NCBI GenBank assembly: GCA_012719445.1
Contig: JAAYAH010000005.1
Span: forward strand, 1-41,219
Direction of reading: 5' to 3'
DNA from: Actinomycetales bacterium
Lineage (GTDB): Bacteria > Actinomycetota > Actinomycetes > Actinomycetales > Kineosporiaceae
Length of the DNA: 41,219 bases
Positions 31,069 to 40,341 of the stretch are shown in pieces. The position numbers and the translations under genes are program-made. Under the pieces are notes generated by a model that worked only from the letters and a program-made list of their open reading frames with translations, was not told the DNA's origin and did not search any database. Numbering within the stretch: position 1 is the stretch's first letter; each line of letters starts with the position of its first letter.

Positions 31069-31890
31069 TCAGCTCGGGACGTCCCGGCGCAGCCAACGGA
31101 CGCCGCCGACCGTCATCGGGACGACGATCCACACCCCGAGGGCGACGAGGATCGGACCGAGGTGACCGCCGAACTCCAGGTAGGCGACGTGGTTGAAGGC
31201 CGTGAAGACGTCGAGCCACTCCGCGGCCTCGCCGAAGACCCGATGCCCCGTCGCCGCCCAGCCGACCGGGGCGGCGTAGTAGAGCGTGATCGCCGCGGCG
31301 GTCTGCTGGAGCAGCAGTCCGATCGCGGCGCCCATCAGGGCGTTGAGGGTGACGACGAGCACCATCCCGACGGCGCTCGTCAACGGGCGGCCCCAGTCCA
31401 CCGGGATGCCGTGCAGCGCGGCGGCCCCCAGGGTGCCGACCGCCGCGATCCCCACCGCGATGACCGCCGTGACCGCGGCGACGGCGAGCGCCGCCAGCAG
31501 CTTCGCCACCAGCACGCGGTCCCGCCGGGGCTGCAGGGTGAAGGTGCTCAACGCCGTCCGTTGGGTCCACTCCGACGTCATCGCCAGCGCTCCGATCACG
31601 GGCAGGACCACGACGGTCCCCAATGAGGTGGCGTCCTGGTACCGGTCGAAGACGGCGACCTGCTCGTCCCTGGCGATCCAGGCCCAGACGGTGCCGAGGA
31701 CCGAGAGGAGCAGGACACCGGCGAGCAGCAGTTGCCCGGAGCGGGTGTCGAGCGTCTTGCGCACCTCGACGCCGAACACCCGGAGGAAGGGAACCGGCCT
31801 CAACCCCGCCGCGGTGCCCACTCCGGTACCCAGACCCACTCCGGTGCCCGCTCCGGTGCGCTGGCCGGCGACGGTGTCCGGGCCGGTCAC
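31069..31890 (-). CDS. ABC-2 type transporter permease
   Basis: 273 residues with six hydrophobic helices after a Gly/Thr-rich cytoplasmic start: LLLAGVLLLSVLGTVWAW, GTVVVLPVIGALAMTSEW, LAALAVAAVTAVIAVGIAAVG, AVGMVLVVTLNALMGAAIGLLL and two more. The segment MTSEWTQRTALSTFTLQPRRDRVLVAKL is the typical EWxxxT...PxR...KL of ABC-2 exporter permeases. GTG start overlaps the ATPase stop (GTGA). Together they form an exporter, perhaps of an antimicrobial or lipid; the divergent two-component system suggests induction by that compound. Confidence 0.88.
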   Translation of the reverse strand: MTGPDTVAGQRTGAGTGVGLGTGVGTAAGLRPVPFLRVFGVEVRKTLDTRSGQLLLAGVLLLSVLGTVWAWIARDEQVAVFDRYQDATSLGTVVVLPVIGALAMTSEWTQRTALSTFTLQPRRDRVLVAKLLAALAVAAVTAVIAVGIAAVGTLGAAALHGIPVDWGRPLTSAVGMVLVVTLNALMGAAIGLLLQQTAAAITLYYAAPVGWAATGHRVFGEAAEWLDVFTAFNHVAYLEFGGHLGPILVALGVWIVVPMTVGGVRWLRRDVPS

Positions 31891-32852
31891 GCCAGGACCT
31901 CCTTGTCTCTCGCGGCCTTGTCTCTCGCGGCGACGAGTCGGGTCCCGGCCGGGCCGGTGCCCGGTGGCCCGGTGGGACCGCGCCGGCCGGAGGTGAGGTC
32001 GAAGAACAGGTCCTCCAGCCCCGTTCCCCCACCCGTCCTCAGCTCGGTGAGCACCTGGCCCGCCGCGGAGGCGACCCGCCCGACGGTCTCGGTGTCCGCC
32101 TCCACCCGCAGCCCGCCGCTCGCCGCGGACACCGCGAGCCCGGCACCGGAGAGGGCGATCCGCAGCCCGACCAGGTCTGGGCCGTTGACGACGACCCCGG
32201 CTCCGCCGAGCAGGGCGGTGAGCTCGCCCTGGGCGACGACCCGGCCCGCGGAGATGACGACCAGCCGGTCCACGGTCGCCTCCACCTCGGACAGCAGGTG
32301 GCTGGACAGCAGGACCGTCCCCCCGCCGGCCGCGAAGACCCTGAGGGTCTCGCGCATCCAGCGGATCCCCTCCGGGTCCAGTCCGTTCGCCGGTTCGTCG
32401 AGGATCAGCACGTACGGATCCCCCAACATCGCCTGGGCGATCCCCAGTCGTTGGCGCATGCCGAGGGAGTAGGTCCCGACCCTGCGCCGGGCGGCGTTGC
32501 CGAGACCGACGCGTTCCAGCAGCTCCTCGGCCCGGCTCGCGGGCAGGTCCGACATCGACGCCGCAAGGCGCAGCGCCTCCCTGCCGGTCCGGCCGGGGTG
32601 CTGCGCCGCGGCGTCCAGCACCGTGCCCACCACCCGACCGGGAACGGGCAGGTCGCGGTAACGCCGACCGTCGACGAGAGCGGTCCCCGAGGTCGCCCGG
32701 GTGATCCCGGCCAGGATCCGCAGTGCCGTCGACTTGCCGGCGCCGTTCGGGCCGAGGAACCCGGTGACGGTACCCGGGTCACAGGTGAAGGACACCTCCG
32801 TGAGGGCGGCCTGGTGGCCGAACCTCTTCGTCGTGTTCTCGAATCGGATCAT
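31887..32852 (-). CDS. ABC transporter ATP-binding protein (drug/peptide exporter type)
   Basis: 321 residues. Walker A GPNGAGKST near residue 34, Q-loop region TVLDAA, signature SLGMRQRLGIAQ, Walker B YVLILDEPANGLDPEG, H-loop SSHLLSEVE. C-terminal 100 residues are a regulatory extension ending with two AARDK repeats encoded by a 15-bp tandem duplication (31907-31936). Start ATG 32852. First gene of the exporter operon. Confidence 0.93.
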   Translation of the reverse strand: MIRFENTTKRFGHQAALTEVSFTCDPGTVTGFLGPNGAGKSTALRILAGITRATSGTALVDGRRYRDLPVPGRVVGTVLDAAAQHPGRTGREALRLAASMSDLPASRAEELLERVGLGNAARRRVGTYSLGMRQRLGIAQAMLGDPYVLILDEPANGLDPEGIRWMRETLRVFAAGGGTVLLSSHLLSEVEATVDRLVVISAGRVVAQGELTALLGGAGVVVNGPDLVGLRIALSGAGLAVSAASGGLRVEADTETVGRVASAAGQVLTELRTGGGTGLEDLFFDLTSGRRGPTGPPGTGPAGTRLVAARDKAARDKEVLA

Positions 32853-32994
32853 GGGTGAGAGCCTGGCCGCCGTGCCTCCCGCGGCGCGTCGCCCCGACGG
32901 TGCCGGCCAGGTCCGACGAAGGTCGCGCGGGCGGGGGGATCGGGTCCGACGTGTGGACGATCCCGCCGGACCCCTCGGTGTCTAGCCTGAAGCC

Positions 32995-34311
32995 ATGTCC
33001 CTCGGTGAGCCGGTACCCGCGAGCTCCGGTCCCGACCGACGTCCCGAGCAGCCCTCCCCGCAGCCGGTGGTGCACCCGTACCCGGTCTACCCCTTCGGTC
33101 CGCCCCCGCCGCCGCGCCCGGTCGACCCCAGGGGCTGGGCCCGGCGGAACGCCCCGCGGTTCAGCACCGCGGTGTACCTGTGCGTCGGCCTCCTCGGCCT
33201 GATGGTCACCGTCGTCCCGGTGTCGGACCCCCAGACGCGGGGGTACCGGTTCTTCCAGGAGCCCTCGGGTGCGTTCGCCCTGTGGTTCCTCGCGGTCAAC
33301 CTGACCGCGATCATGGTCCTGCCGCTGCGCCGTCGGTTCCCGGTGGGGGTCGCCCTTGTCGGCTGGGTCGCGCTCGTCACCTCGGCCGGCTGGGTGCCGT
33401 TCGGGCTCGCCCTGTTCGCCCTCGCGATCCGGCGCAGGGATGCCTGGCTGTGGGTGGTCACCGGCTGCGGGGTTGCCGCGTGGGCACTGCACCTGTCCCT
33501 GCCGCCGGTCATGGCGGTCCTGGTGGCCGTCATGATGACCGGGCTGCCGCTGGCGGCCGGGGCCTACCTCGGGGCGCGCCGTGACCTGGTGGCCTCGCTG
33601 CGGGAGCGGGCCGACGAGGCCGAGCAGAGCTCCGCCCTCCGCGCCGACCAGGCCCGGCTCGCCGAACGCACCCGGATCGCCCAGGAGATGCACGACGTCC
33701 TCGCGCACCGGATCTCCCTGGTCGCCCTGCACGCCGGCGGACTCGAGGTACGGCCGGACGTCCGGCCGGAGGACGTGGCCCGGTCCGCCGCCCTCATCGG
33801 GTCCACCGCGCGGGCAGCGCTCGCGGACCTGCGCGACGTCCTCGGCCTGCTCCGCACCGACACCTCGGCGGAGGGCGCCGACCTGGCCCCGCAACCCCGG
33901 CTGGCCGATCTGCCCCGGCTGGTGGCGACCTCGGCGGCGGCCGGGATCCGGGTCCGGCTGGACTGGCGGCTCAGCGCGGCACCGGCGGAGATCGAGGAGC
34001 CGCCGCTGATCGGCCGTACCGTCTACCGGGTGGTGCAGGAAGCCCTGACGAACGTCCACAAGCACGCCCGGGACGCCGCGACGACGGTCGTGCTGTCCGG
34101 ATGCCCCGGGACCGGGCTCGTCGTCGAGATCACCAACGTCCGACCGGTGGCCGCGGACGCCCTCGTTCCGGGGGCCGGGGTCGGGCTCGTCGGCCTGCGC
34201 GAGCGGGTCGAACTGGCGGGGGGAACCTTCGAGGCCGGCCCGCTGGCCGGCGGGTGGCGGGTGCGAGCCGGGTTCGGCTGGCCGCCCGACCGTCCCGGGG
34301 AGCGCGCATGA
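32995..34311 (+). CDS. Sensor histidine kinase, NarL/DesK-type
   Basis: 438 residues. Pro-rich start, about six membrane helices (residues 55-200), HisKA_3 dimerisation domain with the phospho-acceptor His in RTRIAQEMHDVLAHRISLVALHAGG, and HATPase_c with N box VVQEALTNVHKHA and G box GVGLVGLRERV. The many helices without a large outer loop suggest sensing of the membrane or of the divergent ABC exporter. Leaderless start: TAGCCT (32983-32988) ends 6 nt before ATG 32995. Overlaps the response regulator gene by 4 bp. Confidence 0.93.
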   Translation: MSLGEPVPASSGPDRRPEQPSPQPVVHPYPVYPFGPPPPPRPVDPRGWARRNAPRFSTAVYLCVGLLGLMVTVVPVSDPQTRGYRFFQEPSGAFALWFLAVNLTAIMVLPLRRRFPVGVALVGWVALVTSAGWVPFGLALFALAIRRRDAWLWVVTGCGVAAWALHLSLPPVMAVLVAVMMTGLPLAAGAYLGARRDLVASLRERADEAEQSSALRADQARLAERTRIAQEMHDVLAHRISLVALHAGGLEVRPDVRPEDVARSAALIGSTARAALADLRDVLGLLRTDTSAEGADLAPQPRLADLPRLVATSAAAGIRVRLDWRLSAAPAEIEEPPLIGRTVYRVVQEALTNVHKHARDAATTVVLSGCPGTGLVVEITNVRPVAADALVPGAGVGLVGLRERVELAGGTFEAGPLAGGWRVRAGFGWPPDRPGERA

Positions 34312-34985
34312 ACGCCGTGGAACGTCCGACCAGGGTGCTGCTCGTCGACGACGACCCCCTGGTCCGTGCCGGACTGACGATGATCCTCTCCAGCGCGGAC
34401 GACCTCGAGGTCGTCGGCGAGGCCCCGGACGGCGCCGGGGCGCTGACCGCGGTCGCGGCGCACCACCCGGACGTGGTGCTCATGGACGTCCGGATGCCGA
34501 TCGTCGACGGGCTGACCGCGACCGCGGCCCTCACCGCGCTGCCCGCTCCGCCGAAGGTCGTGGTGCTGACCACCTTCGGCCTCGACGACTACATCGTCCG
34601 GGCCCTCGAGGCGGGGGCGAGCGGCTTCCTGCTCAAGGACACCCCGCCCCGGGATCTGGTCCGGGCGGTGCAGGTGGTCGCGGCAGGGGACGCCATGCTC
34701 TCGCCCGCGGTCACCCGTTCCCTCATCCAGCGGATCGCGACCTCCCCGGTGGACGCCCGGCGCCGGGCGGCCCTGGCCAGGACCGGGTGCCTGACCGAGC
34801 GGGAACTGCAGGTGCTCGTCACCGTCGGGCGCGGGATGTCCAACAGCGAGATCGGCAGGGAGCTCCACCTGAGCGAGGCCACCGTGAAGACCCACGTCTC
34901 GCACCTGTTGACCAAGCTCGACGCGACCAACAGGGTTCAGATCGCGATCATCGCCCACCACGCGGGCCTGCTCGACGAGGGGTGA
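34308..34985 (+). CDS. Response regulator, NarL/LuxR family
   Basis: 225 residues. Receiver domain with DDD near residue 15 and phospho-acceptor Asp in VVLMDVRMP near residue 56, Lys in LLKDTPP; C-terminal LuxR-type HTH LTERELQVLVTVGRGMSNSEIGRELHLSEATVKTHVSHLL. Start ATG 34308 overlaps the kinase stop (ATGA). Probably controls the divergent ABC exporter operon. The 3' end overlaps the convergent RsbW-like gene by 38 bp. Confidence 0.94.
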   Translation: MNAVERPTRVLLVDDDPLVRAGLTMILSSADDLEVVGEAPDGAGALTAVAAHHPDVVLMDVRMPIVDGLTATAALTALPAPPKVVVLTTFGLDDYIVRALEAGASGFLLKDTPPRDLVRAVQVVAAGDAMLSPAVTRSLIQRIATSPVDARRRAALARTGCLTERELQVLVTVGRGMSNSEIGRELHLSEATVKTHVSHLLTKLDATNRVQIAIIAHHAGLLDEG

Positions 34986-35400
34986 CCTCGCTCGCCGCGA
35001 GCGCCCGGTCCACCGACATCCGGCACCACACCGACTTCCCGAACCGCTCGTAGACGACCCCCCACGCCACGGACAGGGCCGCGATGATGAGCAGCCCGCG
35101 ACCGGACACCGCGGTGGGTGCCGCCGGTACCGGTTGCATCGGGACGACGCACCCGCCGCTGTCCCGGACCCGCAGGTAGATCGTGTCGTCGCGGTGCTCG
35201 ATCCCCACCTCCAGCGGCCCCTCGCCGTGCCGGACCCCGTTCGTGACCAGTTCGCTGAGGGCGAGGGCCGCGTCGTCGAGGAGGGCAGAGGGCCCCGGCG
35301 GGATGAGCTCCCAGCGCAGCAGGTGCTCGCGGAGGAAGCCCCTGGCCCGGTGCGGGGCGTCGCTCCGGGCCGGGAGGACGAGGGTGGCCTGGCGGCACAT
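34948..35400 (-). CDS. RsbW/SpoIIAB-like serine-protein kinase / anti-sigma factor type ATPase
   Basis: 150 residues, HATPase_c_2 domain: N box ALALSELVTNGVRHGEG, G1 box LRVRDSGG, and SGRGLLIIAALSVAWGV (G2-like). Stand-alone proteins of this type bind sigma factors or anti-sigma antagonists; in actinobacteria many copies exist and most have no known partner. Neither a sigma factor nor an antagonist gene lies here. Start ATG 35400. Overlaps the response regulator gene tail to tail by 38 bp. Confidence 0.85.
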   Translation of the reverse strand: MCRQATLVLPARSDAPHRARGFLREHLLRWELIPPGPSALLDDAALALSELVTNGVRHGEGPLEVGIEHRDDTIYLRVRDSGGCVVPMQPVPAAPTAVSGRGLLIIAALSVAWGVVYERFGKSVWCRMSVDRALAASEVTPRRAGPRGGR

Positions 35401-35562
35401 CGACGAACGGTCTCCGGCTCGAAGGTCAGGGATGGCGCTGCTGCGGGGTCCCGAGTCTCTCCCGGGCGCGGACCGGTCGCATCCCCGGCAACGGGTCCGT
35501 CCCCCCGACGGACCAGGGGACCGCCCGATCTGTCCGGGATATCCCCACGGGCGTCCGGATCC

Positions 35563-37284
35563 TCATGTCGGGGTCCCTCCATCCACGGTCGAGCGGTTCA
35601 CCGGCGAGCGGCTCGCCGCCGGGCCGGTCCCCACCGGCGCGTTCCCGGACGAGCGGGGCAGGGTCGGTGCGTCACCGGCCGCGCCCGTCGTCACCGGACG
35701 GCCGACCAGGGCGGCGACCCGCTCCCGGATGTCCCTGCCCAGCGGCCGCAGCCTGGCCGAGGCGGCCTCACCCATGAGGTAGCCCTGGACGAAGCGGATG
35801 CCCACGGCATGGATGTCCGACAACGGCACGGCGGTGTCGGGGGCGACGCCCTCCATGATGATCGGCCTGCCCCGCGGGGCGTCCCCCCGCCGCAGGGCGT
35901 GCTCGGCCACCTGGACGACGAGCCCCAGCTCCTCGCGGGCGAGCGGGTGCCCGAGGATCGCCCGGTCGATCTTGATCTGGGTCAGGGTGAGACTCGCCAG
36001 CCGGTCGAGCGAGGCCTGCCCGACCCCGAAGTCGTCGACGGCGAAGTTCACCTGCAGGTCGGCGGCCAGCAGTCCGATCCGGTCCCGGAAGTAGCCCATC
36101 GGGCTGGGCAGCCAGACCTCACCGGGGGGCGGGGCGATGCGGTCCTTCTCCGAGATCTCGAGGGTCACCCCGCCGTCCGGAAGCCCCGACGCGGCGATCG
36201 CGGCCCGCAACTCCTCGACGTAGCGGTCGTCCATGATCGAGCGGACGGCGACGTTGATGGCGAGGGGCTTGGGACGGCGCCCCCGCCAGGTGCTGGCGGC
36301 GTGCGAGGCGACGTAGGTGCGGAGAGCCGTCGCCGCCAGCACGCCGTCCCGCTCGACGACGAACCGGTCGCCCCAGACCGTGGCCACGTCGAGCAACCCG
36401 ACCGGCGCCGACCGCTCACCCTCGGCGCGCCGGGCCAGGGCCTCCCACCCCCGGATGCCGACCCGGGCCGGATCCGGGTCCAGCCGCACCACCGGCTCGA
36501 AGATCATGACAAGGGAGGCGAGTCGGCTGCGGTACCGGTCGAGGGCGCGCTCGCAGAGCGGGTCGGGCAGCAGGCCGAACCTCGACCGCAGAGCGGTGAG
36601 GACACCGATCTCGATCTCCAGGGCGTTCTCCCGGAGGTCGTCGCGCGGGGTGAGGAACCCACCCAGCACGACCGACAACGGCTCACCGATCACCAGCATG
36701 GCCGGGTCGGGCCGGACGACGACGAGCAGCCGACCCGCGTCGGCCCCGGTCCTGGCGAGGGGGACGGCCAGCACGGTCGTGCCGTCGACGGCGCGGGCGA
36801 CCCGGCCGGGAACCCCGTTCCACCCGTCACCGGTGACCGACCGGAGGTCGGAGACCAGGTCGCCGACGAGGGCGGTCGCCGTCCCCGCCGGTGGCGGGTC
36901 GGTCCAGCACGCCGTCCCCGAAGGCCCCATCGCGACCAGCCCGGCCGAGGAGGCGCGCAGGGCGGCGCGCAGCCGTTCCAGCCGGTGGCGGGTGCCCTCG
37001 GCGCCCGGCCGGCTCAGCTCCGTGGCGGGGTCGGCGAACAGTGCGTCCAGCAGCCGCCGGACCAGCGGAGCGGCGGGATGGAGGGGATGACCGAGGTCCG
37101 AGCACGACACCGGCCGGTGCGGGGCGCGCTCCACGACGACGTCGGGCTCCGGCTCGGGGAACCCGGGTCCGGCGGTGCCCGACGCGACGCCGACGTGCGG
37201 GACGGGACCTCCCGGACCTGCGCGGGCCGGTACCTCGTCGGCTGCGGGACCGGCCCCGTCGCCGGTTCGACGCCGATCCTCCAC
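35563..37284 (-). CDS. EAL-domain protein, putative cyclic di-GMP phosphodiesterase
   Basis: 573 residues. N-terminal about 115 residues Pro/Arg-rich; a GAF-like part (about 120-230); and a C-terminal EAL domain. Catalytic residues look preserved: GWEALAR (EAL), AINVAVR (N), LEISEKD (E), FAVDDFGVGQASLDRL (DD, loop 6), TQIKIDRAIL (K), IIMEGVA (E) and RFVQGYLMG (Q-G-Y). GGDEF is absent. So it probably hydrolyses c-di-GMP, with the GAF-like part as sensor. Start GTG 37284 follows GGGGAAGGGG with 6 nt spacing; a less GC-rich promoter region containing TTACGTAA (37330-37337) lies behind it. Confidence 0.88.
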   Translation of the reverse strand: MEDRRRTGDGAGPAADEVPARAGPGGPVPHVGVASGTAGPGFPEPEPDVVVERAPHRPVSCSDLGHPLHPAAPLVRRLLDALFADPATELSRPGAEGTRHRLERLRAALRASSAGLVAMGPSGTACWTDPPPAGTATALVGDLVSDLRSVTGDGWNGVPGRVARAVDGTTVLAVPLARTGADAGRLLVVVRPDPAMLVIGEPLSVVLGGFLTPRDDLRENALEIEIGVLTALRSRFGLLPDPLCERALDRYRSRLASLVMIFEPVVRLDPDPARVGIRGWEALARRAEGERSAPVGLLDVATVWGDRFVVERDGVLAATALRTYVASHAASTWRGRRPKPLAINVAVRSIMDDRYVEELRAAIAASGLPDGGVTLEISEKDRIAPPPGEVWLPSPMGYFRDRIGLLAADLQVNFAVDDFGVGQASLDRLASLTLTQIKIDRAILGHPLAREELGLVVQVAEHALRRGDAPRGRPIIMEGVAPDTAVPLSDIHAVGIRFVQGYLMGEAASARLRPLGRDIRERVAALVGRPVTTGAAGDAPTLPRSSGNAPVGTGPAASRSPVNRSTVDGGTPT

Positions 37285-37578
37285 GGCGACCCCTTCCCCC
37301 CACTCTGCCGTGGATCTTACACTCCGTTATTACGTAACTACTTGCCGTAGTGTTCCGGTGTTCGTCCCCCTCCCTGCCGCGTTCTCCGGCCACCCTCCGG
37401 CGTTCGGGGGAGGTTCCCGGCCGAACGGAACGGACCCCGGGCGAACCGGGACACCGGGGCAGGGCCGGGGCCGAACCGTGACCGCGGTGGGGCGAGCGCG
37501 GGTGAACCGGGGTCCGAGCAGGGGCCGGGGGTATCCGGGTGTACAGCTCGAGGAGAACCAGGGACGATCGGAGGTGCC
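37285..37578. promoter_or_regulatory. Divergent promoter region between EAL-protein and helicase genes
   Basis: 294 bp without a gene. AT-richer patch at 37315-37350 with the palindrome TTACGTAA (37330-37337), probably part of the EAL-gene promoter. GGAGGTGCC before ATG 37579 is the helicase ribosome binding site. Confidence 0.5.
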
Positions 37579-40245
37579 ATGACGCTTCTCGATCACCTAC
37601 CCCCGGGTTCCCTCTTCCCCCCCGCCCCGTTCGCCTCCGCGGGATTCCCCCGACCCCTGCACGCAGCCACCCCGGACTCGCCGTCCGCGGCGCCCTCGGA
37701 AGACCCCGACGACGCGACCGACGCGGCGGGGCCCGACGCCGACGCGCTGCTCGACGCCTTCGTCACCTGGACCGCCGAGCAGGGGATCGACCTCTACCCC
37801 GCCCAGCAGGAGGCGCTGGTCGAGCTGGTGCTCGGGTCGAACGTCATCCTCAACACCCCGACCGGGTCGGGGAAGAGCCTGGTCGCGACCGGAGCCCACT
37901 TCGCGGCGTTGGCCCGGGGGCAGCGGACCTTCTACACCGCACCGATCAAGGCGCTGGTCTCGGAGAAGTTCTTCGCCCTGTGCGGGGTCTTCGGCGCGGA
38001 CAACGTCGGCATGATGACCGGCGACGCGAGCGTCAACGCCGAGGCACCGGTGATCTGCTGCACCGCCGAGGTACTGGCCAACCTGGCGCTGCGGCTCGGG
38101 GCCGGAGCCCCCATCGGCCAGGTGGTCATGGACGAGTTCCACTTCTACGCCGAGCCGGACCGGGGCTGGGCCTGGCAGGTCCCGCTGCTGGAACTGCCGA
38201 GGGCGCAGTTCCTGCTCATGTCGGCGACCCTCGGGGACGTCACCCGGTTCCAGAGCGACCTCACCCGGCGCACCGGCGCGGCCACGGCGGTCGTCACGTC
38301 CGCGGAACGCCCGGTCCCGCTGACCTTCCGCTACGCGCGCACCCCGCTGCACGAGACCATCGAGGAACTGCTCGCCACCCGGTCGGCACCGGTCTACGTC
38401 GTGCACTTCACCCAGGCCGCCGCCCTGGAGCGGGCGCAGGGGTTGATGAGCGTCAACGTGTGCACCCGGGCCGAGAAGGAGGCCATCAACGAGCTCATCG
38501 GGCGGTTCCGGTTCTCGGCCGGCTTCGGGCGCACCCTGTCCCGGCTGGTCCGGCACGGGATCGGCGTCCACCACGCCGGGATGCTGCCCCGGTACCGCAG
38601 GCTCGTCGAGCTGCTCGCCCAGGCCGGGCTGCTCAAGGTGATCTGCGGCACCGACACCCTCGGAGTCGGGATCAACGTGCCGATCCGCACCGTGGTGTTC
38701 ACCGGGCTGAGCAAGTACGACGGCACCCGCAACCGGCTGCTCAAGGTGCGCGAGTTCCACCAGATCGCGGGCCGGGCCGGGCGGGCCGGCTTCGACACCG
38801 CCGGGACCGTCGTCGTCCAGGCCCCCGAGCACGCCATCGAGCACGAGCGCGCCGTCGCCAAGGCCGGTGACGACCCGAAGAAACGGAAGAAGGTGGTCCG
38901 GCGCAGGCCCCCCGAGGGCACCATCACCTGGAGCGACAAGACCTACGACCGGCTGGTCTCCGCCGAGCCGGAGCCGCTGACGTCGAGCTTCACCGTCAGC
39001 CACTCCATGCTGCTGAACGTCGTCGCCCGGCCGGGAGACGCCTTCACGTCGATGCGGCACCTGCTCACCGACAACCACGAGCCGAGGCCTGCCCAGCTCC
39101 GGCACATCCGGCAGGCCGTCGCCATCTACCGGGCACTGCTCGCGGCCGGCGTCGTCGAGCGGTTGCCGGTACCCGACGCCGAGGGCAGGACCGTCCGGTT
39201 GACCGTCGACCTGCAACTCGACTTCGCCCTCAACCAGCCGCTCTCGCCGTTCGCCCTGGCCGCGATCGAGCTGCTCGACCCGATGTCCCCCAGCTACGCC
39301 CTCGACGTGGTGTCGGTGATCGAGGCGACCCTCGACGACCCGCGACAGGTGCTCGCCGCGCAGCGGTCCAAGGCCAAGGGCGAGGCCGTCGCCCGGATGA
39401 AGGCCGACGGCATCGAGTACGAGGAGCGGATGCGGCTGCTGGAGGACGTCACCCATCCCCGGCCGCTGGCCGAGGAGCTCGACGAGGCCTACGAGATGTA
39501 CCGGAAGGGCCACCCCTGGGTCGCCGACCACGAGCTGCGACCCAAGTCGGTGGTGCGGGACCTGTTCGAGAAGGGGATGACCTTCACCGAGTACGTCTCG
39601 TTCTACGGCCTGGCCCGCTCCGAGGGCGTCGTGCTGCGGTACCTCGCCGACGCCTACCGGGCCCTGCGCCAGACCGTTCCGGAGGAGGCCAAGGACGAGC
39701 CGCTCGACGATCTCGTGGAGTGGCTCGGCGAGCTGGTCCGTCAGGTCGACTCCAGCCTGCTCGCCGAGTGGGAGCAGCTACGGGCAGGCGAGGACGGCCC
39801 CCAGGACGCGGGCGGGCGTGGGTCCGGGTCGGGTGGTCCCGGCGTCGACGACCGGCCGCCCCCGGTCACCGGCAACCACCGCGCCTTCCGGGTGCTGGTG
39901 CGCAACGCCCTGTTCCGCCGGGTCGAACTGGCAGCGCTGCGGCGGTACGCGGAGCTCGGCGAACTGGACGCCGCGGACGGCTGGGACGCCGACGCCTGGG
40001 CTGACGCCGTGGACGCCTACTTCGAGGCCCACGAAGACCTCGGCACCGGACCCGATGCCAGAGGCCCGGCGATGCTCGTCATCGACGAGCACCCCGAGGG
40101 ACACGAGGGGGTCTGGCAGGTCCGGCAGATCTTCGACGATCCCGCGGGCGACCGTGACTGGGGCATCAGCGCCGAGGTGGACCTCGCCGCGTCGGACGAG
40201 GCCGGGCACGCCGTCCTGCACGTCACCGACGTCGGCATGCTCTGA
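37579..40245 (+). CDS. DEAD/DEAH-box helicase with DUF3516 (Ski2-like)
   Basis: 888 residues. Helicase core in the first 430 residues: motif I TPTGSGKS near residue 94, motif Ia TAPIKALVSEKF, motif II DEFH, motif III LLMSATLGD, then LVRHGIGVHHAGMLPRYR and motif VI QIAGRAGRAGFDT. The remainder is the DUF3516 region conserved in actinobacteria. Architecture resembles Ski2/Mtr4-like RNA helicases, so RNA processing or decay is the inferred role. Start ATG 37579 with GGAGG 5 nt upstream. The insertion near residue 780 (GGRGSGSGGPGVDDRP) is a flexible linker. Ends before a 14-bp terminator hairpin. Confidence 0.92.
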   Translation: MTLLDHLPPGSLFPPAPFASAGFPRPLHAATPDSPSAAPSEDPDDATDAAGPDADALLDAFVTWTAEQGIDLYPAQQEALVELVLGSNVILNTPTGSGKSLVATGAHFAALARGQRTFYTAPIKALVSEKFFALCGVFGADNVGMMTGDASVNAEAPVICCTAEVLANLALRLGAGAPIGQVVMDEFHFYAEPDRGWAWQVPLLELPRAQFLLMSATLGDVTRFQSDLTRRTGAATAVVTSAERPVPLTFRYARTPLHETIEELLATRSAPVYVVHFTQAAALERAQGLMSVNVCTRAEKEAINELIGRFRFSAGFGRTLSRLVRHGIGVHHAGMLPRYRRLVELLAQAGLLKVICGTDTLGVGINVPIRTVVFTGLSKYDGTRNRLLKVREFHQIAGRAGRAGFDTAGTVVVQAPEHAIEHERAVAKAGDDPKKRKKVVRRRPPEGTITWSDKTYDRLVSAEPEPLTSSFTVSHSMLLNVVARPGDAFTSMRHLLTDNHEPRPAQLRHIRQAVAIYRALLAAGVVERLPVPDAEGRTVRLTVDLQLDFALNQPLSPFALAAIELLDPMSPSYALDVVSVIEATLDDPRQVLAAQRSKAKGEAVARMKADGIEYEERMRLLEDVTHPRPLAEELDEAYEMYRKGHPWVADHELRPKSVVRDLFEKGMTFTEYVSFYGLARSEGVVLRYLADAYRALRQTVPEEAKDEPLDDLVEWLGELVRQVDSSLLAEWEQLRAGEDGPQDAGGRGSGSGGPGVDDRPPPVTGNHRAFRVLVRNALFRRVELAALRRYAELGELDAADGWDADAWADAVDAYFEAHEDLGTGPDARGPAMLVIDEHPEGHEGVWQVRQIFDDPAGDRDWGISAEVDLAASDEAGHAVLHVTDVGML

Positions 40246-40292
40246 GGAGCACCGGATCCGGGCCCTGATCCGGACGAGCAGACCGAGGGGCA

Positions 40293-40326
40293 CAGGTCCC
40301 CGGGGGTGTCCGCCCCCGGGGACCTG
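40293..40326. terminator. Bidirectional terminator hairpin
   Basis: CAGGTCCCCGGGGG (40293-40306) pairs with CCCCCGGGGACCTG (40313-40326), 6-nt loop, between the convergent helicase and Pro-Glu-rich protein genes. Confidence 0.85.
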
Positions 40327-40341
40327 CAGCTCCCCTCGGGA

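Noticed and set aside
35134-37350. Plus-strand 738-codon frame
   Set aside because: Antisense to the RsbW-like and EAL-domain genes, both of which have clear catalytic motifs.
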